A DNA stretch of 64,000 nucleotides from Companilactobacillus versmoldensis DSM 14857 = KCTC 3814 (GCF_001434295.1 NZ_AZFA01000006.1:1-64000), one strand, 5' to 3'; numbered from the stretch's first letter, positions 25,919 through 35,027 are shown. Notes: generated by a model from the sequence alone, not told the origin. A program made the numbers and translations.

Positions 25919-27076
25919 ATGGAGAATAACGTACAAAAAACAATTGCTAATGTTTTTGACGAAATTGCTCAAGGTCTTGAAGACGGCAATTTCGGTTCTC
26001 GACCTCGGGTCGGTGTGACTTTGCTGAACAGTGAACACGGCGAAGAGGAAGTTCTTCGTGGCGCCGAACTAGCTCAAGCAAATGATCCCTCGATTCAGGT
26101 GGTAGTAATAGGTACTTTGACCGACACTAAATTAGATCATGTCGCTGCTAAAGATCCCGAAGAAGCACACGATAAAATGGATCAATTGTTACAAGAAGGT
26201 GACTTGGATGCCGCAGTCACAATGCATTATGCTTTCCCAATTGGTGTCTCGACAGTCGGTCACTCAGTAACACCCGGTACTGGTAAATCCATGTTTTTAG
26301 CGAATACAACCGGAACCTCTGATATGGAACGAATCAGTGCTATGGTTAAAAATGCTATCTCAGGTATTGCGGTAGCGAAAGCTAATGGTGTCAAAGAACC
26401 AACCGTTGGTATTTTGAATATCGACGGAGCACGTCAGGTTGAAAAAGCCTTGAACAAATTAAAAGACGGTGGATATGATATCCACTTTACCCAAAGCCAT
26501 CGTGCTGATGGTGGGGTCGTGATGCGTGGGAATGACCTTTTGCAAGGGATCCCCGATATCATGATCATGGATAGTTTAACTGGAAATATCATTACGAAAG
26601 TAATGAGCGCTTATCTGACTGGTGGAAGTTATGAATCAGTCGGTGAAGGATATGGTCCTGGTGTTGGTAAGGGATACGACAAGGTGATCAATATCATCAG
26701 TCGTGCGTCTGGAGCCAATGTAATTGCCGGAGCATTAAGTTATTCTGGAAGATGTGTCAAAGGTGGGTTGCCCAAGATAGTCGATGCTGAATACCAAGCC
26801 GCTGAAAAAGCTGGTCTGGACGACATTTTGAACAACCTCCAAGCCCCAGCAAAATCTGAAGCTTCAACTGAAGAAGTTAAGGAACCTGCTAAGAAAGCAG
26901 TATCCGAGGCGATTCTAGGAATCGATATACTTGTTTTGGAAGATGCTGTTACCGAATTGTGGAAGTCAGACATCTACGCAACTAGTGGTATGGGCTGTAC
27001 TGGTCCCGTGGTAATGGTAGCTCCTGAAGATGAATCAAAAGCACGGAAAGTTTTACAGACTGCTGATTATTTGTAA
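25919..27076 (+). CDS. grdD: Glycine reductase component C, alpha subunit GrdD
   Basis: A 385-residue protein with a PlsX-like fold; GGSYESVGEGYGPGVGKGYDKVINIISRASGANV and a C-terminal Cys (SGMGCTGPVVMV) match GrdD. That cysteine is the expected attachment site for the acetyl/carboxymethyl intermediate. It is the last gene of the operon, 31 bases after grdC, with AAGGAGGG upstream and a strong terminator 100 bases downstream. Confidence 0.95.
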   Translation: MENNVQKTIANVFDEIAQGLEDGNFGSRPRVGVTLLNSEHGEEEVLRGAELAQANDPSIQVVVIGTLTDTKLDHVAAKDPEEAHDKMDQLLQEGDLDAAVTMHYAFPIGVSTVGHSVTPGTGKSMFLANTTGTSDMERISAMVKNAISGIAVAKANGVKEPTVGILNIDGARQVEKALNKLKDGGYDIHFTQSHRADGGVVMRGNDLLQGIPDIMIMDSLTGNIITKVMSAYLTGGSYESVGEGYGPGVGKGYDKVINIISRASGANVIAGALSYSGRCVKGGLPKIVDAEYQAAEKAGLDDILNNLQAPAKSEASTEEVKEPAKKAVSEAILGIDILVLEDAVTELWKSDIYATSGMGCTGPVVMVAPEDESKARKVLQTADYL

Positions 27077-27175
27077 AGAATAGTTCAGTAGTGCGATGAA
27101 TAGTTAACAAAACTCCTCTGAAAGAAATTCATAGATGCCAATCTGCCAGCATTTATGGATGACTCCGTTTCAATG

Positions 27176-27207
27176 AAAGATCCCACAGGGATGTGGGGTC
27201 TTTTTTT
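27176..27207 (+). terminator. Terminator of the grd operon
   Basis: AAAGATCCCAC / GTGGGGTCTTT stem with seven T. Confidence 0.88.
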
Positions 27208-27315
27208 AGTTGGTTTGAAAATGAAAAAAGTGTTACAAAATGATTAACAGGTCCAATATGACCTAGATTTTCGGTAGAATGATTATATCTAGATTTAGGT
27301 TTTAAGGAGTATATT

Positions 27316-28356
27316 TTGGGAAAAAAGCGTTTGGTTTATATTGATTACCTGAAGATCACTGCCATGCTTGGCGTGGTAATGTCACATTCCTTAGTAGAGG
27401 CATTAAACAAAGATAAGCTGTCGGCTACTTGGCAGATATCAAATGTTATCTTAGGTTTTATTTCACCCGCAGTTGGGGTATTTTTCTTAGTCAGTGGAGC
27501 GTTGCTTTTATCCAGCCCACATACTAGGGATTTGAAATATTTGTTCAAACATCGGCTAGTCAAAGTCGGAGTGCCTTTCTTGTTTTGGTCTGCTATTTCT
27601 ATAGCAGTTTTGATGCAGATTGATCATCAATTTTCTTGGGGAGGTTGGGCACATAGGATGCTACTGATGTATCATCAGTTCCCAATCATGCCATATTGGT
27701 TCTTGTATCCCTTGATTGGCTTTTATTTATTGTCACCAATGATGAAAGCTTTCGTCGATAAAGCTGATAACAAAACTATCGACTATATCATCGTCTTATG
27801 GTTCGTGACGAATATCTTATTACCATTTATTGCTAAGGCTGTCCCGAATGCTTATGCAGATTATTTCAGTTACGTTCCTAGTAGCAATTTGATCTTGTTA
27901 GGTCAGTCATTTGGTTATTTTTTGATTGGTTATCGATTAGCAAATGCTGAAATCAAACCTAAGACGCTTTGGGTGAATGTTACTTCAGCGATTTTGCTAG
28001 TCTTGATCACTATCGTCTTGAATCTGGAAGATGCCATTTTTAACATGAACATCAAGGTGATCAGCTTCGATTCGATCACCGGATTACTGGCAGCAATCGA
28101 AATTTTCTTGGCCATGAAAAAATGGGCTCATCGTCATCCGGGGACACGAGTTTGGCGGCGTTATATGGCGACATTATCTGGTCTGACCTATGGCGTTTAT
28201 TTGATCCATGGAATGGTTATCCAAATCTTGTTAGAAATTTATAAAGTAAATAATTTCTTCATAGTCTTTCTGGTCACGACAGTAGTTGCCTTACTGGTCG
28301 CATTCATAATAAGCTTGATACCTAAAGTGCGATATTATGTTTTAGGGATTCAGTAA
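27316..28356 (+). CDS. Membrane acyltransferase family 3 protein
   Basis: A 346-residue polytopic protein with about ten helices of the Acyl_transf_3 family (OafA/WecH-like). YIDYLKITAMLGVVMSHS at the N terminus gives the conserved His, and FFLVSGALLL and PYWFLYPLIGFYLLSPMM follow. Such enzymes O- or N-acylate cell-surface glycans. The TTG start is supported by AAGGAG six bases upstream. Substrate unknown. Confidence 0.87.
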   Translation: MGKKRLVYIDYLKITAMLGVVMSHSLVEALNKDKLSATWQISNVILGFISPAVGVFFLVSGALLLSSPHTRDLKYLFKHRLVKVGVPFLFWSAISIAVLMQIDHQFSWGGWAHRMLLMYHQFPIMPYWFLYPLIGFYLLSPMMKAFVDKADNKTIDYIIVLWFVTNILLPFIAKAVPNAYADYFSYVPSSNLILLGQSFGYFLIGYRLANAEIKPKTLWVNVTSAILLVLITIVLNLEDAIFNMNIKVISFDSITGLLAAIEIFLAMKKWAHRHPGTRVWRRYMATLSGLTYGVYLIHGMVIQILLEIYKVNNFFIVFLVTTVVALLVAFIISLIPKVRYYVLGIQ

Positions 28357-28377
28357 AAAATATTAATTAAGCAAAGT

Positions 28378-28424
28378 AAAAGCAGGAAACCTTGAATTTA
28401 AATTTCAAGGTTTCCTGCTTTAAT
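28378..28424. terminator. Bidirectional terminator
   Basis: AAAGCAGGAAACCTTGAA / TTTCAAGGTTTCCTGCTTT between convergent genes. Confidence 0.85.
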
Positions 28425-28435
28425 TTTGTCTAAAA

Positions 28436-29062
28436 CTATTTGTAATACAAATTGATGGCCGCAATATCTTTTGCAGTGATATCTGTTTGTGGTGTCCGAT
28501 ACCACATGATCGAGCCTGTTTGATCAGTTTTAGTATCCTTAAGGCCTAAGGCATGTCCTAATTCATGTTCGGCAACTCGTCTTCCCATGACCGATAAAGA
28601 GTTCTGAGGGATGGTATTCTTTGATAAATCGATTGAAGAAGAGACTACTTCTTTGTAACCTTTTGAACGATTGATGGTATTGCTAGTTAAACCGTTCTCT
28701 GATGAATCAGTACCTTTGTTAGTGAAAACAATAGCTGCTTGAGACTTGTTAGTTGTTTCATACAAATTGACCTTAGTATTGATATTCCACTCTAGTGCAG
28801 CTGCCCTGATGTCTTTCTGAACGCCACTGGCGATACCAGGAGTGATGTAATAGGCAATCGTGTTGTTAGCAAAGTGTTCGTTTTGAGTGATATCAGATGT
28901 TGAGATGTTAGTTGAATTATAATTTTTTTGAGTTTGAGTAGTTCGGGAAACTTCCAGCGGAAATTCATCTTCTACCGTTGCTTGAGCATTTGTAACAGAA
29001 ACTAACGGAGTTAGTATTAATCCAGCCATAGTTAATAAAACAATGTTTTTAAATTTCTTCAT
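28436..29062 (-). CDS. Secreted matrixin-like zinc metalloprotease
   Basis: A 208-residue protein with a signal peptide (basic start, hydrophobic 8-25, Ala-rich cleavage region NAQA). The C-terminal half contains HELGHALGLKD, the extended HExxHxxGxxH/D zinc motif of metzincins, and a downstream MWYRTP that can serve as the Met-turn region. It is probably released or wall-associated. AAGGGGGAA precedes the ATG. The physiological substrate is unknown. Confidence 0.87.
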   Translation of the reverse strand: MKKFKNIVLLTMAGLILTPLVSVTNAQATVEDEFPLEVSRTTQTQKNYNSTNISTSDITQNEHFANNTIAYYITPGIASGVQKDIRAAALEWNINTKVNLYETTNKSQAAIVFTNKGTDSSENGLTSNTINRSKGYKEVVSSSIDLSKNTIPQNSLSVMGRRVAEHELGHALGLKDTKTDQTGSIMWYRTPQTDITAKDIAAINLYYK

Positions 29063-29149
29063 CGAATATGTTCCCCCTTGTTCTTATTAATTTAATTATA
29101 ATACTTATTCAATCAAAAAAATCATAAAAAGCGAGTTATTGGACATAAT

Positions 29150-29195
29150 AAAAGACAAGTGCTTCAGGATTATCATTCTGAAATACTTGTCTTTT
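29150..29195. terminator. Strong hairpin with A/T flanks
   Basis: AAAAGACAAGT..TTCAG pairs with CTGAA..ACTTGTCTTTT. It lies between the nucleoside hydrolase and the metalloprotease gene. Confidence 0.75.
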
Positions 29196-29231
29196 AGATT
29201 TTTGCTGAGTACACGTGTTTTATTTTTATAG

Positions 29232-29263
29232 GGGGAACTGCGCAAACTAACTGCCTATTATTG
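29232..29263. repeat. Half copy of the 221-331 palindromic repeat
   Basis: GCAAACTAACTGCCTATTATTGCA differs at two positions from the right arm of the repeat at 221-331. Only one arm is present. Confidence 0.65.
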
Positions 29264-29268
29264 CACTC

Positions 29269-30207
29269 CTATTTTTCGTAGCTTTTGATTGAGTTTAGTA
29301 GATAGTCAACGAAGGCTGAACGGTCAACATCTTCGAGAACTTTCACTTGGTTCTTTTCTTCGGCATAGACACGACGATCTGGGTAAGTCATGCCACGGAA
29401 TTGATCATTTGTCATTGAAACGTCGATTGAATAATTTTCGCTCTTGGTAAACAATTCAGGGGCTAACATACTAATCACAGCACAGGCATCATGGATTGGA
29501 ATCTTAGTCATGCCCTTTTCGATTTCGGCACTAGCATAAAAGTCCAAGATTGAACTTGCCATGACGCCGACTTCGCCTAAATCTTTGATTGATTTAATCT
29601 CATCCATGGTCATATAAGCCTTATTTTCAGTTAAATTCAAGCCAGATAGTGTGATATCTACGCCTGAATCAAAGACGATTTGGGCTGCTTCTGGATCAAC
29701 GTACGCATTGAATTCCGAAGCCAAAGTGATATTACCCTGTAAAGTCGATCCACCCATAATATAAATATGTTCGATTTTGTCTTTGACGTCAGGGAAAGTT
29801 TTCAACAAGAGGGCAATATTAGTTAATGGAGCTGTGGCCACGATGCTGATTGGATCAGAACTATTAACCAATTTGTCGTGAATGAACGTGATAGCATTAT
29901 CACTAGCTAGAGGATACTTAGCACTGTCCTTAGGGAAATCATAGCCTTCCATACCAGTTTTTCCGTGGATCTCACCGGCAGTTTCAATTTCTTTGACTAA
30001 AGGTTCAGCTTGACCAGAAGCTAATGGTGCTTTTGAACCCAAAAATGTTAATAGTTTCTTGGCATTCTCGGTCACATAATTTAGTTTTACATTACCACCG
30101 ACCGTTGTAACGCCGATAACTTCAGCGATTTCTGGATGTGCTAATAAGACCGTTAAAGCGATGGCATCATCAATACCAGGATCACAATCCATGATTACTT
30201 TTTTCAT
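29269..30207 (-). CDS. Nucleoside hydrolase (inosine/uridine-preferring family)
   Basis: A 312-residue hydrolase. The N-terminal MDCDPGIDDAIAL is the calcium-binding DxDPGxDD motif; YIMGGS and the GLNLTENKAY region follow; His in PIHDACAV is the usual catalytic position. It splits ribonucleosides into base and ribose. Its start overlaps the end of the MarR-type gene by four bases, so the two form an operon. Confidence 0.93.
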   Translation of the reverse strand: MKKVIMDCDPGIDDAIALTVLLAHPEIAEVIGVTTVGGNVKLNYVTENAKKLLTFLGSKAPLASGQAEPLVKEIETAGEIHGKTGMEGYDFPKDSAKYPLASDNAITFIHDKLVNSSDPISIVATAPLTNIALLLKTFPDVKDKIEHIYIMGGSTLQGNITLASEFNAYVDPEAAQIVFDSGVDITLSGLNLTENKAYMTMDEIKSIKDLGEVGVMASSILDFYASAEIEKGMTKIPIHDACAVISMLAPELFTKSENYSIDVSMTNDQFRGMTYPDRRVYAEEKNQVKVLEDVDRSAFVDYLLNSIKSYEK

Positions 30208-30656
30208 TGTTTCTTGACCTCACTTTGCTCGATTGTTTGTAGTTTTTCAGGTAACTTCTGTAAAGCATGCAAAAATGCTCGACGTTCAAAAGTCCCCAGA
30301 CTAGAAAGAATCCGTTGATCGTTTTGTTTCATAAAGTCATCAATGTTAGTTTGCAGTTTTTGAGCTTTATCTAAAATGATGATTTTTTTGAGGCGTGAGT
30401 CATATTGAACTGATTCACGTTTGATCAACTCTTTTTTCTCCATGATTTTAAGAATGTTTGTTGCAGTTGAACGACGGATATTAAATTCCGCCTCGATATC
30501 CTTCTGAAAGACGTCCTCGCTAACTGGTCGGCTAGTCAAAAAATCGATGATTTGGACTTGTGTTCCGGTTAGATCGTAATCAGAAGCGAAATCGTTGATG
30601 CGGCGAGAAATCTCATTCGAAGTCACTTTGATCAAATGAGCGATATTACTCGACAT
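30204..30656 (-). CDS. MarR family transcriptional regulator
   Basis: A 150-residue winged-helix protein; the recognition helix region is FNIRRSTATNILKIMEKKELIKRESVQYDSRLKKI. The start at 30656 follows AAGGGAGG; an upstream frame extension to 30680 lacks a ribosome site. Coupled by ATGA overlap to the nucleoside hydrolase, it probably regulates its own operon. Confidence 0.9.
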   Translation of the reverse strand: MSSNIAHLIKVTSNEISRRINDFASDYDLTGTQVQIIDFLTSRPVSEDVFQKDIEAEFNIRRSTATNILKIMEKKELIKRESVQYDSRLKKIIILDKAQKLQTNIDDFMKQNDQRILSSLGTFERRAFLHALQKLPEKLQTIEQSEVKKQ

Positions 30657-30739
30657 AGGTATCCTCCCTTGATGCCCCAATATATTTCCTTCTTAAATTA
30701 TATCATGCTAGTATGAAAATATGTGAAAGGATGGTTGAA

Positions 30740-31591
30740 ATGCTTATTGATAAGGATTGGTATCAGGAATTAAAACTCGGAAATGTAAAAAATATTGCTT
30801 CAGTAAGTGGTGGTGATATCAACGAGGCTTTCAAAGTTGAGACTGATCAGGGAGATTATTTTTTAAAAGTCCAACCAAACAATGACGCAAGCTTTTTTGA
30901 TCATGAAGTTGAGGGCTTGAATCTCATCAATTCAGTTGCGACTGCTCCCAAAGTCATCCGCTCGGGAACTTTCAATGGAAATGGCTATTTGATTCTCGAA
31001 TATAAAGAATTTGGTAATGGTAGTCAGTATGATCTGGGGAAATTAGTCGCTAAGCTCCATTCAAAGCACAATGATAAGTTCGGCTTGGATCACAATATTT
31101 TGAATGCTAAAAATCCTAAAATCAACGATTGGTCTGATGATTGGGCAGATTTTTATGTTCACCAACGCTTAGAAGTCCTGGAAAAAGAAGTCCAGAAAAA
31201 AGGTTATTGGAATGATTATCGCAATAATTTGTTAGAACAATTAAAGACCTTGATTTTTGAATATTATCGAGATCATCCAGTCGAGCCAAGCTTGTTGCAT
31301 GGGGATCTGTGGAATGGTAATGCCGGATTTACTAGTGACCACCAACCGATTTTATTTGATCCTGATGTGTTTTTTGGTAATCGGGAAATGGATATTGCTA
31401 TGACCTTGTTATTTGGAGGTTTCAGTCAAGAGTTTTACCAAGGATACGACAGCGTTTATCCATTTGCGGACGGCTGGAAAAAGAGAGTTCCGTGGTATCA
31501 GACGTATTATTTATTAGCTCACGTTAACTTGTTTGGTGAAACTTACGGTAGTAGCTTAGAAAACTCACTTGAACAAAGTATTGATTTCTAA
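30740..31591 (+). CDS. Fructosamine kinase family protein
   Basis: A 283-residue kinase of the aminoglycoside-phosphotransferase-like fold. The catalytic loop is LLHGDLWNGNAGF and the metal site is FDPDVFFGNREMDIAM. The family phosphorylates ketoamines on glycated amines for deglycation. GAAAGGATGG supports ATG 30740 over ATG 30713. Divergent from marR. Confidence 0.92.
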   Translation: MLIDKDWYQELKLGNVKNIASVSGGDINEAFKVETDQGDYFLKVQPNNDASFFDHEVEGLNLINSVATAPKVIRSGTFNGNGYLILEYKEFGNGSQYDLGKLVAKLHSKHNDKFGLDHNILNAKNPKINDWSDDWADFYVHQRLEVLEKEVQKKGYWNDYRNNLLEQLKTLIFEYYRDHPVEPSLLHGDLWNGNAGFTSDHQPILFDPDVFFGNREMDIAMTLLFGGFSQEFYQGYDSVYPFADGWKKRVPWYQTYYLLAHVNLFGETYGSSLENSLEQSIDF

Positions 31592-31720
31592 TATGTTGTT
31601 ACCGCCTACATTTGTTTTATAATTATATGTGTATTCTGGTATAAATGTGGGCCTTTTTTTGAATTTATCAACAAGCTCCTTTATATTTGAAGTAGACATA
31701 AAAGACGGGAGATTCTGAAT

Positions 31721-32368
31721 ATGGCAAATATTTTGGTTTTAGGTGCAAACGGACAAATTGCACGATTAAGTGAAAATATCTTTTTAGACTCAACAGGGGA
31801 CAATTTGAAATTGTACCTGAGACGATCTGATCGCCTTCAAGATAAGGCAGCAGCCTTTGAGGACAGAATTGAACTAATTGACGGAGATACCACAGATACC
31901 GCTAAGTTGGTTGATTCAATGAAAGACATCGACATGGTCTATGCAAACCTTGCCGGTGGCAACATCGAGGAACAAGCACACAGCGTGGTCGATGCAATGC
32001 ATCAAGCTGGAAAAAATAGATTAGTTTGGATTTCAACACTGGGGATTTACGATGAAGTTCCTGGTAAATTTGGAGATTGGAATAAGAGCACTCTTGGAAG
32101 CTATATTACAAATTACGCAGCCGCAGCCAAAGTAATCGAAGATTCTGATTTGGATTACACAATTATTCGTCCAGCTTGGTTAACAAATAAAGACGAAGTT
32201 GACTACGAAACAACTCAAAAGGGTGAAGCATTCAAGGGAACTGAAGTTTCACGTAAATCAATCGCCCAGATCGTGGTCGATATTGCTCAAGTTCCAGATA
32301 AATTTAGCAAGGAATCAATTGGTGTTAATAAACCTAATACTGATGGTGATAAACCTAGTTGGTATTAG
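31721..32368 (+). CDS. NAD(P)-binding SDR-type oxidoreductase
   Basis: A 215-residue atypical short-chain dehydrogenase or NmrA-like protein; Rossmann motif VLGANGQIA at 5-13, VYANLAGGN, STLGIYDEVPGKFG and YTIIRPAWLT. ACGGGAGAT precedes the ATG. Substrate unknown; often stress-induced in lactobacilli. Confidence 0.87.
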   Translation: MANILVLGANGQIARLSENIFLDSTGDNLKLYLRRSDRLQDKAAAFEDRIELIDGDTTDTAKLVDSMKDIDMVYANLAGGNIEEQAHSVVDAMHQAGKNRLVWISTLGIYDEVPGKFGDWNKSTLGSYITNYAAAAKVIEDSDLDYTIIRPAWLTNKDEVDYETTQKGEAFKGTEVSRKSIAQIVVDIAQVPDKFSKESIGVNKPNTDGDKPSWY

Positions 32369-32382
32369 AAATTTACTTTTTT

Positions 32383-32410
32383 GGCTCGACCATTTTGGTC
32401 GGGCTTTTTT
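32383..32410 (+). terminator. Terminator after the SDR gene
   Basis: GCTCGACC-ATTTT-GGTCGGGC then six T. Confidence 0.88.
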
Positions 32411-32450
32411 ATTTTGAACTCCAATATTAAGGTAGAAATTGAAAAATTGT

Positions 32451-32465
32451 AATTTTCTGAAAATA
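32451..32465. promoter_or_regulatory. CodY-box-like sequence
   Basis: AATTTTCTGAAAATA matches the CodY consensus AATTTTCWGAAAATT at 14 of 15 positions. It lies 42 bases upstream of the -35 box of the MFS leader transcript. Confidence 0.5.
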
Positions 32466-32506
32466 TTTTTTTATGTTGTATTTTGTTGATTTACGGAATG
32501 TTTTTT

Positions 32507-32534
32507 TTTACAGATCCCACATCGCTTTTATATA
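32507..32534 (+). promoter_or_regulatory. Promoter of the MFS transporter leader
   Basis: TTTACA, 16-base spacer, TATATA. It would give an untranslated leader of about 210 bases before the transporter start. Confidence 0.5.
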
Positions 32535-32604
32535 GAAATGGTATAAAAATAAACAGAAAACTACTATATATGACCTCAAACTCCATATGTCGGAAGGTGA
32601 GCGC

Positions 32605-32631
32605 ATGTTAAGTCTTAGATGTCGTTTTTAG
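32605..32631 (+). CDS. Candidate 8-codon leader peptide upstream of the efflux gene
   Basis: The frame MLSLRCRF starts at ATG 32605 after GGAAGGTGAG and ends in TAG. It contains Arg-Cys-Arg, the R/K-x-R/K pattern on which macrolides stall ribosomes in several known resistance leaders. CTCAAAC (32575-32581) and GTTTGAG (32639-32645) can pair across it, so ribosome stalling could alter downstream folding. An in-frame upstream ATG at 32587 would give a 14-codon version. Very short, so coincidence is possible. Confidence 0.45.
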   Translation: MLSLRCRF

Positions 32632-32750
32632 TATGCTTGTTTGAGACCCTTATTTTGACAGTCTTTTTCATTATTTCCAAAAGTTGCACTTACACAATGA
32701 AATTTTTTCTGTTATATTAATCTTCCGTTGTCACAATACGGAGGTATTTT

Positions 32751-34172
32751 ATGAGTTCTACCAAAAAAATTAATATTCAGACAAAACTAGCACATCCTTA
32801 TCTAGCTTTAATGGGTGTACTTATTGGTGGATTTGTCGGTATGCTTAGTGAAACTTCACTAAATATTGCTTTGCCATCAATCATGAAAGCTTTCTCAATC
32901 GAAACTGGTACAGCTCAATGGCTTGTTACTGGCTATATGCTAGTTATTGCTATTGTTTTGCCACTTTCTTCGTTATTGACTAAACACTTTTCTACTCGGG
33001 GACTAGTTCGCTTTGGTTTGTTGATCTTTGTTGTTGGATCGATTATTTCGGCCTTAGCTTTGGACTTTGCGATGTTACTTACTGGACGGATGATACAGGG
33101 TATCGGGACAGGTATTATTTTGCCACTGATGTTCTCGATTGCGATGCGGATCTTCCCACCTAACAAGCTGGGGGCTGCCTTAGGTGTTGCCGCATTAGTT
33201 ATCATGTTTGCACCAGCAATTGGACCTACACTTGCTGGTATCATCTTGGGCGTTTTATCCTGGAGATGGATTTTCTGGTCATTCATTATTTTCCTAGTGA
33301 TCGCACTTGCTTTCATGGAAAAGAATTTGACGAATGTTTTCGAAGTTACTAAACCAAAAGTTGACTGGTTGGCTATTTGCTTATCAACTGTTAGTTTTGG
33401 CTTGATCGTCTTCGGAATCAGTTTCTTAAGTAAAAATATGTTGATTGCTGTTATCGCTTTGATCATTGGTTTGATCTTCTTAGTAATTTATATCAGACAA
33501 CAATTGCATGCTGATACACCAACACTAGACTTTGGTGTATTGAAGACATCCAGATTCGTAGTTGGCTCGTTGCTAGTTATGATCGACTTTGGTATCACTT
33601 TGTCAGCTATGTATTTGTTACCAATGTACTTACAAAGTGGTTTAGGTGTCGCAGTTGCTCTAACTGGTGTCATTATGCTACCAGGTGGTGTTGTTAATGC
33701 CTTAACCTCATTCTTTGCTGGTCGTGCTTACGATAAAATCGGTGCTAAGATTATGTCTCGTTTAGGATTTTTGATCTCAGCTATCGGTTCGCTAATGTTT
33801 ATTTTTAGTGGAGCTAATAGCTCACTAGGCTACATTATTGCTGCTCACATTATCTTGATGATCGGTGTGCCAATGGCGATGTCACCGTCACAAACATACG
33901 GCTTGAATTCACTTGATGAATATCAATCAGCCGATGGTTCAGCTATCATCAATACGTTCCAACAAGTTATTGGTGCCGTAGCAACAGGTATCGCAACTAT
34001 TTTATTGAGTACAGGACAAGCTAGTTACATGGCCAATGGTGGGCATTCAGAAGCTCTAGCATTCACACAAGGTGCACACTACGGCTTCACCTTCACACTA
34101 GTCTTGGCAATCTTAGGCTTTATCATCGCCTTTGCAGTGCATGATAAAGGTTCTGATCAGATCAAAAAATAA
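32751..34172 (+). CDS. MFS drug:H+ antiporter, DHA2 (EmrB/QacA) type
   Basis: A 473-residue permease with 14 predicted helices, the DHA2 hallmark. LSETSLNIALPSIMKAF at helix 1, TGRMIQGIGTGIILPLM and the motif-C-like GPTLAGIILGVLSWRWIFW are visible. Expected role is export of drugs or toxic compounds. ACGGAGG precedes the ATG. The long structured leader with a small ORF suggests inducible expression. Confidence 0.9.
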   Translation: MSSTKKINIQTKLAHPYLALMGVLIGGFVGMLSETSLNIALPSIMKAFSIETGTAQWLVTGYMLVIAIVLPLSSLLTKHFSTRGLVRFGLLIFVVGSIISALALDFAMLLTGRMIQGIGTGIILPLMFSIAMRIFPPNKLGAALGVAALVIMFAPAIGPTLAGIILGVLSWRWIFWSFIIFLVIALAFMEKNLTNVFEVTKPKVDWLAICLSTVSFGLIVFGISFLSKNMLIAVIALIIGLIFLVIYIRQQLHADTPTLDFGVLKTSRFVVGSLLVMIDFGITLSAMYLLPMYLQSGLGVAVALTGVIMLPGGVVNALTSFFAGRAYDKIGAKIMSRLGFLISAIGSLMFIFSGANSSLGYIIAAHIILMIGVPMAMSPSQTYGLNSLDEYQSADGSAIINTFQQVIGAVATGIATILLSTGQASYMANGGHSEALAFTQGAHYGFTFTLVLAILGFIIAFAVHDKGSDQIKK

Positions 34173-34249
34173 AAGAGTGTAAAAACAGGCACTTAGTTTA
34201 TTCTTACACTTTTCCGCTATAATTATGTATCTTACAAAAAATGCATTTC

Positions 34250-34298
34250 AAAAGGCAGTAATCCTAAAATAAAAATTTTAGAATTACTGCCTTTTTTT
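34250..34298 (+). terminator. Terminator after the MFS gene
   Basis: AAAAGGCAGTAAT.CTAAAAT pairs with ATTTTAG.ATTACTGCC and runs into T. Confidence 0.85.
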
Positions 34299-34382
34299 AT
34301 TTAATTTCCGAAAATTCTTGACTTCGAGCTCACTAGAACGACTATGATGGTTTTAAAAGATAGTAGGGGAGATCAAGATATT

Positions 34383-34841
34383 ATGGCAAAAAAGGTTTTA
34401 GTCGCATATTACTCATGGTCAGGGACCACAAAAAGGCTGGCTCAACAGATAAACTCGCAAGTTCCTGGTAGTACCATTTTTGAAATAAAAGTACCTGATA
34501 ACACGTTCTCGAATGATATGAACAAGACTTCAGATATTTCTAAACGACAACTGGCTAATAATGATTTACCTGAGGTGGTTGAACAAGTTGAGAAGTTGAA
34601 TGACTACGATTTAGTTCTTGTGGGTGGACCAGTCTGGAGTGGAGCTATTTCTACACCGGTGATGAGTTTTTTGAACGATATCCAAGGATTTTCTGGTCAA
34701 GTAGCACCAGTTTATACCGATGCTGGTTCCTACGATGGTTATGAAGCTAGTTTCAAAAAATCTGCTGGCAAATTAGATGTTATCAAGGGATTTGAGGGCC
34801 ATCAAGATTTGAACGCTTGGTTGGAACAAGTGACTAGATAA
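34383..34841 (+). CDS. Flavodoxin
   Basis: A 152-residue FMN protein; phosphate-binding loop YYSWSGTTKRLA near the N terminus, LVLVGGPVWSGAISTPVMSFL and VYTDAGSYDGYEASF around the flavin. It carries electrons at low potential or acts as an NAD(P)H:quinone-type flavodoxin. I take ATG 34383 (MAKKVLVAYY); the 13-codon extension upstream is unlikely. Confidence 0.92.
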   Translation: MAKKVLVAYYSWSGTTKRLAQQINSQVPGSTIFEIKVPDNTFSNDMNKTSDISKRQLANNDLPEVVEQVEKLNDYDLVLVGGPVWSGAISTPVMSFLNDIQGFSGQVAPVYTDAGSYDGYEASFKKSAGKLDVIKGFEGHQDLNAWLEQVTR

Positions 34842-34953
34842 ATTTACCTTCAAAAAATTCTATGTTAAAATAATTTGAAATCAGCAATGTTATTGATATT
34901 TGGGACCGAATCTCTTTGGTAATGGTTACAATTGACTAACCTTAAAAAATTGG

Positions 34954-34982
34954 TTGAATAATCTGGTCAATCCATTTATAAT
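34954..34982 (+). promoter_or_regulatory. Promoter of the 44-residue small gene
   Basis: TTGAAT, 17-base spacer, TATAAT; start codon 46 bases later. Confidence 0.7.
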
Positions 34983-35027
34983 GGTATGGTTGATATTAAA
35001 AAAAAAGAAAGGGAGGAGGGATTTCAG

